From positions 156,079,501 through 156,143,500 of the forward strand of contig CM075354.1 in assembly GCA_037693485.1 (NCBI GenBank): a stretch of 64,000 bases of DNA, written 5' to 3'. Each line of letters starts with the position of its first letter. Positions within the stretch are counted from its first letter, which is position 1. The translations under genes and the position numbers were made by a program. Shown piece by piece: positions 29,757-38,235 of this stretch. The notes beneath the pieces were generated by a model. It was not told the DNA's origin, did no database searches, and saw only the letters and a list, made by a program, of their open reading frames with translations. This DNA is from Kitagawia praeruptora (lineage: Eukaryota; Streptophyta; Magnoliopsida; Apiales; Apiaceae).

Positions 29757-31989
29757 ACCGATGCTTGTCCTCAAGCATAAACAATTATAACTACCTAATT
29801 AGTACCACTTCCGTAGGTGATCACGGTTGCATTTGGCATATGCAACAAGCCCTTTAAACCCCTAGGCAGCCCTAGTGGACGAGTAAGGTCTCGTGAGGGC
29901 CTATAGCGAATGTACCCACAAAATCCAATGCAATGCAATGCATGAATGCAACTAATATGAAAAATGCAATTAATCTAGCCTACCATACCTTCAAATCCTC
30001 TCATGCCATATCAACTTAAGAATCAAAGTAAATACGCAATGTCTTGGTGTCGAAAGTGCAAGTATTCACATAGTCTACTCAATGAACATGCATAAATTCT
30101 CACAAGTCCATGTCAAGTGTAAGAATAAGTTAGTAAACATGCTAAGCCTACAAGAGCACATCTTTGAGACAAAACTCGGGATCTCATACGCAAAAATAAG
30201 CAAACACTCACAATCCACTCACAAAAGAATATTCACTCAAGAACAAGGGTAAGTGTATCACTCAATTCCAACAAAATCATAAACATGCTTGACATTTGGT
30301 ATCAATCTAACTCTTAACACAACATACATCAATGACGATAATCAAAAGGTCTTTAATTGGGTTGTAACGTGGGCTAGGGACAAGGTATGTCAAATAAGCC
30401 AAAACAGGTGAAGTGTCAAAAGCTAGTAAGTACCATAATGAACCATTCACAACACCCTATTTTCCCCCTCATAAATTTTACTAAGAACACTCGACTAGTC
30501 GACTAAAGTAGGATCATAACAAACACAAACATGCTCTCATAATATATATTTTTTTTCTTTTTTTTTTTTCCCTTTTTTTTTTCTTTTTTTTTTTTCTTTT
30601 TTCTTTTTTTTTTCTCTTTTTTTTTTTTCGAGAGCTAAATAAAACAATAATATAAATAACAACAACGATCCCCCAATTTATTACATATGCCGACTATCAA
30701 GTAAACAACCAAACCCAATCTCAATATTTTCCCCAAAAGTATGACCAACAATAAACCCCTCCTTGCACACCTTATTACTCCCTTAAGCACTTTACTAGCC
30801 TTTGACAATGTGGGTTCAAATTAATGTAAGGCCAATACAAGAAAAAGATATAGGCAAGTAATGTGGTGTGTCACCGAAAAAATAGGATTAAGCTCAACGG
30901 GTTAACTAATTGATCATGTAAACATGGTGTGGTAATATGGGAAAATATGTGGTTATTCCTAATTGCCTTTATCATTTTAATCGTCAAATAATGTCATGCG
31001 TTTCAAGAAAGACCTCAAACAACTGCTAGCAATGCAAACAATCTGTGGACACTCAAGCAAACGAATAAATTGCAAAAAATATGCAATATGGCTCAAAATC
31101 TCACTTGGTGGAAAAACATACTCAATCCCAAGCAAAAATCTCTCTAACGCACCAACTTGTATTCAAAGCATGCAAACTAAATCATCTTGCACATATTCAT
31201 GTCCTTCTAATTACTCACAACATTCAATAAGTCTACTAGCTTCAACTTACTAGTGTATGTGTGTGCACAAGAACAAAACATATCACTTCTCAATCAAAAG
31301 TGTCAACAACACAAAATTCCTATCAAGCATGGGTGCAAATGCAAACTACTATGAACTCACATGATATACGAAAAAAATAAAAAAAACAGAATGTCCTATA
31401 TGAAACAAACATAGATAACACAAACATAAATGCATAATTTACTACTACTAATATGCAAAGCATGAAATCCTACATGAACAAATAATACAACAACAACTAC
31501 TAAAACAAAATAAAAACAAAATGTCCTATATGAACAAACGTAGATAATACGAACATAACAATCATGCATGAACTATCACTACTATGCAAACATGATATCC
31601 TATATGAACACAAAATACAATAATATATACAACATACAACTACTAATCCCCCAAATTACCCCCAAACTTAAAATATTCAATGCCCTCATTGAATGGAAGT
31701 AAATACAAGGGATAGCAGAAAACATACCTGAATATCGAAGCAGTCACCCTCCTCGGATGAATCTGGTGGAGGATATTGCGCACGAGCTCCATAGACTGGC
31801 CACCTTTCATGAACACTACAAAATCCAATTGACAAGAACACAAATTCGTAATAAAAATAAGATTAGAGAAAAAGATTTACCCAATACGAATCAAAGAGGT
31901 GAACTTGCAATTAATTCCTCTTTAGAATTGAATTTTTAGAGATTAAAATAAAATAGAAGAGGAATTGGATTTGTATGTATAGGTGTGTA

Positions 31990-32112
31990 TATACAAATAA
32001 TAATAATAATAATAAGAATAATACTAATAATAAGAATAATAAATAAAAATAATAAAGATAATAATAAATAAGAAAATAATAATAATAATAAATAATAACT
32101 ATAATAATAATA

Positions 32113-32166
<54 letters not shown>

Positions 32167-32168
32167 TA
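31990..32168. repeat. AAT/ATA microsatellite
   Basis: About 180 bases of AATAAT repeats with scattered AAG and AAA interruptions; the purest run is 32108-32166. Confidence 0.95.
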
Positions 32169-32397
32169 GAATATAAATAGGTTTAGAATTTTTGGAGAAA
32201 AGATGGGGAGTTTTGGAATTGAAATAGGAAAAGAATTAGGTAAAATAGGGGTATAAATAGAAAGGAGGGTGAAAAAGTTTTTTTTTTTTTTTTTATACAA
32301 ACACAACAGCTCACGAACATCATCAGAGAAAAAATATTCTGAAAAAACTGTCAATCACGCAAGCTGCCGCGCGTCCAGCAAACTGCCTCAACAGCAG

Positions 32398-32526
32398 TTG
32401 CGCAGGCGCAGCCTGCGTGACTCCCTCCGCAGTCTGCCTCTAGTACAGTAACGCAGGCGCAGCCTGCGTTACACCCCTGCAACCTGCCCCAATTGCAGAA
32501 AACGCAGGTGCAGCCTGCGTTACACA
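32398..32526. repeat. Three GC-rich hairpin repeats in the tRNA-Asp element
   Basis: Three copies of a near-palindrome, GCGCAGGCGCAGCCTGCGT, ACGCAGGCGCAGCCTGCGT and ACGCAGGTGCAGCCTGCGT, at about 32400, 32451 and 32502, roughly 51 bases apart. Arms ACGCAGGC/GCCTGCGT are complementary. On the minus strand one frame would give repeated NAGC(A/T)CV residues, but no convincing gene is present. Confidence 0.8.
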
Positions 32527-32689
32527 CCCAAAATTCGATTTTTTTCATTTTTTTCATTTTTTTTTTTTTTTTTTCACAAAACACTCAAAATTTTTTTTTT
32601 TTTTTTTTTTTTCTACACTAATGCATGGGTTGCCTCCCACGAAGCGCTTCTTTAACGTCAATAGCTTGACGTATTTCTACCTGCAAACT

Positions 32690-33643
32690 TCAATGAACAG
32701 AAAAAGCAAACAGATGCACATATCTACGAATTTCTAATATAAGCATATTGTGCAAATAAACCTTAGATTCATTGAAAGGTACGAAAACTTCCAAGAACCT
32801 ATCTTGCTCAAGAGACTTGGAAATATCAAAATAGCTAGAAAAGTCATCAGAATAATCATTATAAGTACGACTCATATACTCCTCCCAAATTGGATCCTTA
32901 TACTCTAAAGCAAAATTTTCAACTTCATCAATCTTAACTTCCTTCTCTTCTATAATTGGACACTCATCAATTTTAATCTCGTCTACCAATGTATTAAGCT
33001 CAAAATTTTCTAGATTTGGTAGAATTTCAATTGCATCCAAATTATCATTAATGCGCATAGGACAATTATCAACTACACAAGTAGACTCATCAAACACAAC
33101 ATTATCATCAATTGCTAAACAAGAATCATGGCATAGAGGAAAATTGACACAAGGAGGAGTTCTATAACAACCTTCATACCACACTGCTCGAACTTCCCAA
33201 ATAAAATTATTTAATTCAGCATTCTCCTCGTACCAAGCTATTGAATCACATGGAATATCATTGTCACTAGCAATTTCTAAAGTTGGTTCAGCAAAAACTC
33301 CCAAAGAAAGTAAGGGAGGATTAGATTGAGTTCCTTGAATCATTTGATTGAGCGCAATCTCCCAATCAGCAAGTAAAGAAGGATTAGACTGAGTTAAACT
33401 CGTATCAACATCATTACACATATATGGATTAACATCATCATGATATTGATTTTCAAACGAATACGAATAATCATTGCTAGGGGCATATGGAGCATAAAAT
33501 GAGTTCTCAGAATAGAACGAATTCACCTGATATGCATTACAATCCTCATAAGAATTGAATTGTGGGTAAGGATTGAAGTCTTGATATCGTTCTTGACTGT
33601 TGTAGAAATTCTGAGTGTTGTTCCAACCAAAGTTGTACTCCAT
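32690..33643 (-). CDS. Unknown 317-residue ORF of the tRNA-Asp element
   Basis: The frame starts 122 bases inside the primer site, the position where gag normally begins. The N-terminal 80 residues are rich in Tyr, Asn, Phe and Ser (for example NPYPQFNSYEDCNAYQ) and look disordered. The middle and C-terminal parts are acidic (DECPIIEEKEVKIDEVENF). Cysteines are scattered and no CCHC knuckle, capsid or enzyme motif is visible. No signal peptide or membrane segment is seen. It is intact in an element with identical LTRs, so it may be expressed. It could be a remnant gag N-terminus or an element-specific accessory protein; I do not recognise it. Confidence 0.6.
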   Translation of the reverse strand: MEYNFGWNNTQNFYNSQERYQDFNPYPQFNSYEDCNAYQVNSFYSENSFYAPYAPSNDYSYSFENQYHDDVNPYMCNDVDTSLTQSNPSLLADWEIALNQMIQGTQSNPPLLSLGVFAEPTLEIASDNDIPCDSIAWYEENAELNNFIWEVRAVWYEGCYRTPPCVNFPLCHDSCLAIDDNVVFDESTCVVDNCPMRINDNLDAIEILPNLENFELNTLVDEIKIDECPIIEEKEVKIDEVENFALEYKDPIWEEYMSRTYNDYSDDFSSYFDISKSLEQDRFLEVFVPFNESKVYLHNMLILEIRRYVHLFAFSVH

Positions 33644-33765
33644 CTAGTCTCTCTTCTCAAAACCAAAGAAAGAAATACAAAAAGAAAGAAAAGAAAAATA
33701 TATACAAAGATAAAATCTAAACTACAAGAAACAATTAACCTAAACTCAACTATACTGCCTTCCCC

Positions 33766-33780
33766 GGCAGCGGCGCCAAT
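33766..33780 (-). other. Primer binding site, tRNA-Asp type
   Basis: On the minus strand, just inside the LTR (two bases), TTGGCGCCGCTGCC begins a stretch that continues GGGG. It fits the complement of the 3' end of plant tRNA-Asp(GTC) with one mismatch. Confidence 0.75.
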
Positions 33781-33781
33781 T

Positions 33782-35025
33782 TGATAGTAGTATTTTTGTG
33801 TGTTCGTTCTCAGGGAAGGACTGAATTGTAATATCAAGTTCAAGTTTTTATCTCTCACAATTTAGAAGTGTAGAAGAATGTTTGGTGTGTTTATAAACTA
33901 AATTAAACTAAACAAAATTAAACTAATTATCAAACGAGAATAAAATATATGAGGAAAACAATCCAAGAACTGGGGTTCTTCACTTGGTTTCAATGCACAT
34001 TCAATATCTATGTGACATCTACGTTCTTACTCTGCTGAAAACAATTCTTCTAAGGTTATAATGTTCTCTTCCAAGATACAATATAATGTCTACAACTATA
34101 CCCTAATTGTCACTTCCGTGATACAATCAAAGACAATCATAAACTATTAAGCTCCAAGAATTATAAGTCTCACAACTCTCCTATTAATCTTCCAATCAAA
34201 TATTCGAGTTATGTCTGTTAAATCATGTACTAAAATTGCAACTCCTCTTCCAAGTTATTACAATCCCTAAAATCCAATCAAAGGTTCATGACTCCCCTAA
34301 TTGTGTTAAGCCCTCAATAACAGATCAGCAAAGCAAGAAAATCACAGATAATTAAACACACATGAATACCAAGGAATACTACCCAATCCTCAGATTAAAG
34401 ATTTAGTTACACATAATTAAAGAAGAAAACAAAGTAATAATGATAATGAATGAAAACATAATATTGAAGAATTGAAGATCGAAAGTACCTTGATACGATT
34501 ACAAGCTATGAATTGTTAGCTATGAATTGTTATGATTTACAATGGTAGGATGTGTTTAAATAGGCTCTACAAATCTTGCCCAGCAAGATATTGCCTTCTA
34601 TTACAATTAGGATTTAAAGAAGGTACCCAAAACTGCCCAGAATACAATTAGAATTAGAAAAAGGGCAAAACAGTAAATTCATGGCCTTCTTTTTATAAGA
34701 AACGTGCGCGCCTTTAATCAGTACTTTTCTTGCACTTGTTTCCTTTTCCAGGTTGTAGAAAATCTCTCAAGCTTCGCGTGGGCAGTAAGATCGCTGAAAA
34801 CGGACTTCTAGAACTCCAGATATGGCCAAAACAGTATAAGCTGCGCAGCCTTCCCGGAAAATCCGAATTTTAATCAATTAAATCTCCAAAAACGACAAAA
34901 GCTTAGATATTCTTGGAAACCTGCACAACTACTCAAAACACATCAAAACTACACAAACTTGAGTCCAAAACAATCAATTTAAGCCGATATAGAATGTTCC
35001 AAGTGGATATAAAATCCACTTATCA
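33782..35025 (-). repeat. 5' LTR (element orientation) of the tRNA-Asp element
   Basis: Partner of 28496-29739, same length, with no difference noticed by eye. Confidence 0.93.
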
Positions 35026-35064
35026 TCAAGAATCAAAGCCCGGCGAAGCGGGCAACAATGCTAG
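35026..35064 (+). mobile_element. Helitron-like 3' end, interrupted by the LTR element
   Basis: GCCCGGCGAAGCGGGC (35038-35053) folds into a 5-bp-stem hairpin and is followed by AACAATG and CTAG (35061-35064), then T. The LTR element inserted 38 bases before this end. The Helitron body would extend leftward past 28495 and could contain the CCS1 fragment. Its 5' end was not found. Confidence 0.45.
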
Positions 35065-35346
35065 TACCTATAAGGCTATAACATACTCGTATTATCGACG
35101 TATCAACTCAATCAAATTATTGTCTCCCCTCCTCATAAAATAATGTGATAGATTATAAACACCAACCTAATAAGCATCAACTTGATTATATACGTATTTA
35201 ATAAATTTGTGAAATGATTAAATTCGTAAATTTACATAGTAACAGTTACTTTCTCCCCAAGGAACATAGGAGGAACATGTACAAATAACAGTAATAATCT
35301 TGTTCAGTTTTCGAATAAAAAGGAGAAAAGGAACAGAAGGCATTTG
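35065..35346. other. Intergenic, no gene seen
   Basis: Unremarkable AT-rich sequence between the Helitron-like end and the outer copia element. The last five bases (ATTTG, 35342-35346) are the left target duplication of the outer element. Confidence 0.6.
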
Positions 35347-35416
35347 TGTTAGGAATATGTTGTAGTTGATGATAACTTCACATTTTATGTACAAATTGTA
35401 TAAGTCATGTTTTGTA

Positions 35417-35725
35417 ACTGTCAACGGATGAGACATTATAACTCTATCCGTTGACAGGTAGCTCATCAACGGATGAGCTTTTGTAGCATACTGCAGTATC
35501 TCTATTTATCAGTTGATAGTGTTTTTATTCAGAGTCATGTTGACCATCAACGGATAGGCAGAATAGGGTAGCCAATTGTAAATAAGCTATGCTATGTAAT
35601 TCTGTCTAAGTGAAAATGTATCAATGGATGAGAACAGGACTCTATCAACGGATACAACTCAAATCTACAATATCAACGGATACAGCTCAAACTACCTTCA
35701 ACGGATGACAGTGTACAACATCAAT
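35417..35725. promoter_or_regulatory. TCAACGGAT motif cluster in the outer LTR
   Basis: Exact CAACGGAT or ATCCGTTG occurs at about 35420, 35444, 35468, 35550, 35647, 35671 and 35697, with one- or two-base variants at about 35623 and 35721. The cluster sits about 90-400 bases upstream of the LTR TATA box. The 3' LTR has the same cluster at 60598-60910. Confidence 0.8.
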
Positions 35726-35817
35726 GAATAATCATTTACACTCATTTCTATGCTAGCTGGAAAGTAGCAGTTGATAAGGACAGGTTTTACTGACAGATCT
35801 TATGGGTTGATAGTAGG

Positions 35818-35825
35818 TATAAAAA
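35818..35825 (+). promoter_or_regulatory. TATA box of the outer LTR
   Basis: GGTATAAAAAGCAG context, conserved in the 3' LTR at about 60994. Its position downstream of the motif cluster fits a U3 promoter. Confidence 0.65.
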
Positions 35826-36176
35826 GCAGTGTGGCAGCCATACTTTGGAAACACAGAAGAAAGAAACATTCCATTTACATTATGAATATAAGAAAGGTGC
35901 AGGGGACATGTCTGTTCACAAGGACAACCTTTCGGCTACATATGTATTTGGAGTGGAGTAGCAAGTCAACTAGAATTAGATTAATATTATCTTATTCATG
36001 TAGTACTTGTAAACTTGGGATATATAACCAAGTGTAGCAACTCTGTAATAATTAAGAAAAACTATTTTGTAAGTTTATTCTTGCTTAGATATTTCTTGAA
36101 TATCCTTAGAAGCAAAGAGTTGTAAAATAGCAGCTGTGTACATTTGTATCCTTAGAAGCTATATCTCTCACAAGTG

Positions 36177-37465
36177 TGTTGAGTACTGAATACGATAAAA
36201 GAATACAGAGGGGGGGTGAATGGATTCTTGAATTTTTCTTTTCTTGAGTCTATGTAGCAGATAGGTGTTTGTGTGTGCAAGGTGTAGGTGCGGATAAAGA
36301 ACAACACAAGACACAATATCACTTTAATCTAATGTATTATTAGATAAAGGTTGCTACAATCTGTGAATACAAATGATAGTATTCTCAGCTTCATTTTTCT
36401 CAGAGAGATATAGCTTACAACGTATGAAAAACTTGACTCACAAAAGTTAATAACTAAGGAAGTGAGGCTGTATCCTTATAGAACATGGATACAACCTACT
36501 TACTACAAATGAGGTAGCTAAACCAATTTACTTTCTAGTCTGTATATCCTATTTGAGTAAGTGTCCAAACGGTTACAGATTTGACTTTGCAAAGCCTGTT
36601 CAGATCCACTTCTTTAGCCCTTTGTCTCTTCTATATCTCTTCAAGCTTCCTTGTAGGCTTTCCAGAGCACGTTACAGATTGTGGTCCATAAAGTGCATTG
36701 GCTTGTTGCAAGTTTCTGACTTGTACAATTTCTTCAGTATTTTGTCTCCAAGAATGTATTCGAGAAGTGACTAAGTAAGTGATTCGAGAACTAGAATTGA
36801 CTTGATCGATAATTCTGAGTTCTCGAACACTGTTTTATTGACATATCGATCCACTTCTCGAATAGCTCTTTCCCATCAGGATTCCTTGAGTTGTCGAATA
36901 GAACATTTGACTTATCGAATCCTCGAGATATCGAATAGCTTTCTGAGTCCTCGAGATATCGAATGGAACTTTGACTTGTTGACTCTTTGAGAACTCGAAT
37001 ACCACTTTGACTTGTTGACTTCTTGAGTTCTCGAATAGAGTAGTAGACATATCGAATCTCTGAGATATCGAATGAGATATCGAACAGTGTATTCAGAGAT
37101 ATCGAATAGTGTCTTGAGATATCGAATCCCTAACTTCTCGAATGCTGGACTTCTCGAATAGACAAAACTACTTCTCGAATTGGTACTTAGGCAAATTCTT
37201 CATTTCTTCAAATCCCAACTGTGATTATTTGACAGTCTTTATCTTCTTGCTTGAGGCATGAACCTTGGAACTTCTTTCAAGCATTATTCTTGACTTTATA
37301 AGTACAGTTACACAACTAGGATTTGGTGCCTATTACAAGTACAAAACAAGTAGAGACTCTACAACTAGAGGTTCCCTCAGTTAAGAGGTCATGTAAGTAA
37401 TGCAAAGCATTACAAACAATTAGGCTTGTTGTTAGATGTAAACAAGCATGCCTCTGTGACTAACA
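36177..37465 (-). repeat. 3' LTR (element orientation) of the inner copia
   Basis: TGTTGAGTAC...GACTAACA on the plus strand. A dense cluster of TCGAAT/ATTCGA words lies at 36765-37180. On the minus strand a TATA-like TATAAGGATA (36471-36480) follows that cluster in the reading direction. Confidence 0.93.
36765..37180. promoter_or_regulatory. TCGAAT/TCGAGA motif cluster in the inner LTR
   Basis: More than 15 copies of TCGAAT or ATTCGA, mostly in the forms TTCTCGAATA, GAGATATCGAAT and ATTCGAGAA, in about 420 bases. The other LTR has the same cluster at 48783-49208. In element orientation it lies upstream of the TATA-like sequence at 36471-36480. Confidence 0.8.
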
Positions 37466-37480
37466 ATCTCCCCCAAATTG
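37466..37480 (-). other. Polypurine tract of the inner copia
   Basis: Minus strand CAATTTGGGGGAGAT directly before the LTR start TGTTAGTCAC. The same sequence type precedes the 3' LTR of the outer element (60511-60522). Confidence 0.85.
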
Positions 37481-37637
37481 TGAGTGAGACCCTTAGTCAC
37501 AATTTCATGTCTGATAACAAGCCTAACATACATAAAGATAAAACTTTGAAAAGTACAGGTATGAAATTTGATTGAGCACATGAATGAATAATCTTACAGT
37601 ATGATGAAATACTAGCCGTTCTCATTTGATTCCATCT

Positions 37638-38174
37638 TCATTGCTTTGGCTTGTAGATCATCATATGCTTTCTGTTTTCTTTCTCCTTTCTTGCATTCTC
37701 ATCCATGGCCTTTATGATCTCTGCCAAAGCATCCAATTCTTCAAGCATGATAGAGTCTTTGAAATCTTCAAGTACTGGTTTTAGAATGTTGGCAGGATAG
37801 TGACTGATTAGGTTCATTCTTATATTGACATTATCTCCATTTCTCCACCTATATTTCACCATATAGGGATTGAATTGAACTCTACACAGTCCTTTTGCCC
37901 TTAGCTTTTCTGCTTCAACTTCCAGCCTATCAATCTCCTTCTCCCTTTCTAGCCATTTCTCAAAGCATCCCTTTCTTATCTTATCAGCATAATCTCTCTT
38001 CATCTTTACAAAATCAATCAACTTCAGCTTCCATACTTTCTCCACTTTGTCTTCAGAATCCAATAATGCAATGATTCTTTCTATTTCATATAGCTTGCCC
38101 CAATTTTGACACTGTCCTTGTTTGAATTTCTTCTCCCTTCCATCAGTATATCTAATCTCAAGGTAGTTATTCAT
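37638..38174 (-). CDS. Extra 3' ORF of the inner copia, C-terminal part
   Basis: 178 residues. The N-terminal part (YLEIRYTDGREKKFKQGQCQ, then LYEIERIIALLD) corresponds in layout to the last piece of the outer element's extra ORF (LVFVYKGGKERTWPLQKVLG, then LTKVFSAIKR): a short beta-like segment with a GG/DG turn followed by a helix. The rest is charged and helical, with RWRNGDNVNIRMNLISHYP. It lies in a different frame from the preceding piece, so a frameshift separates them. It ends 172 bases before the 3' LTR. Function is unknown. Confidence 0.55.
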   Translation of the reverse strand: MNNYLEIRYTDGREKKFKQGQCQNWGKLYEIERIIALLDSEDKVEKVWKLKLIDFVKMKRDYADKIRKGCFEKWLEREKEIDRLEVEAEKLRAKGLCRVQFNPYMVKYRWRNGDNVNIRMNLISHYPANILKPVLEDFKDSIMLEELDALAEIIKAMDENARKEKENRKHMMIYKPKQ

Positions 38175-38235
38175 AATGGTAGCATAGTAGATTCTTTGAG
38201 CTCTTAGATATTGTAATTGGTCTTTATCAAAATCT

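Larger units (their letters stand above)
29757..32689 (-). other. Non-coding interior of the tRNA-Asp element
   Basis: No long frame. Notable parts are a pyrimidine tract at 30541-30629 (almost pure T with scattered C), repeated phrases such as AAAATGTCCTATATGAA(A)CAAA at 31388 and 31518, an AAT microsatellite at 31990-32168, and a GC-rich triplicate at 32398-32526. Non-coding filler of this kind is usual in LARD-type elements. Confidence 0.7.
28496..35025 (-). mobile_element. Non-autonomous LTR retrotransposon with tRNA-Asp primer site
   Basis: LTRs 28496-29739 and 33782-35025, both 1,244 bp with TGATA...TATCA ends and no differences noticed by eye. Target duplication TCAAG at 28491-28495 and 35026-35030. 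The primer site is just inside the right LTR and the polypurine tract just inside the left one, so the element reads on the minus strand. The 4.0-kb interior holds no gag zinc knuckle, protease, RT or integrase, only one 317-residue frame of unknown kind and much low-complexity DNA. This fits a LARD-like derivative that depends on an autonomous partner, perhaps a Gypsy/Athila type judging by the tRNA-Asp primer (inference). Confidence 0.9.
35347..36176 (+). repeat. 5' LTR of the outer copia, left part
   Basis: Matches 60523 onward with scattered substitutions. The match breaks after TGTACATTTGTATC (36150), where about 155 bases of the 3' LTR (61328-61500) are absent here. A TATA box (TATAAAAA, 35818-35825) lies after a cluster of TCAACGGAT motifs (35417-35725). 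Confidence 0.9.

Noticed and set aside
36553..37050. Short frames inside the inner LTR
   Set aside because: They are translations of TCGAAT-rich LTR sequence and recur in the other LTR with changes.
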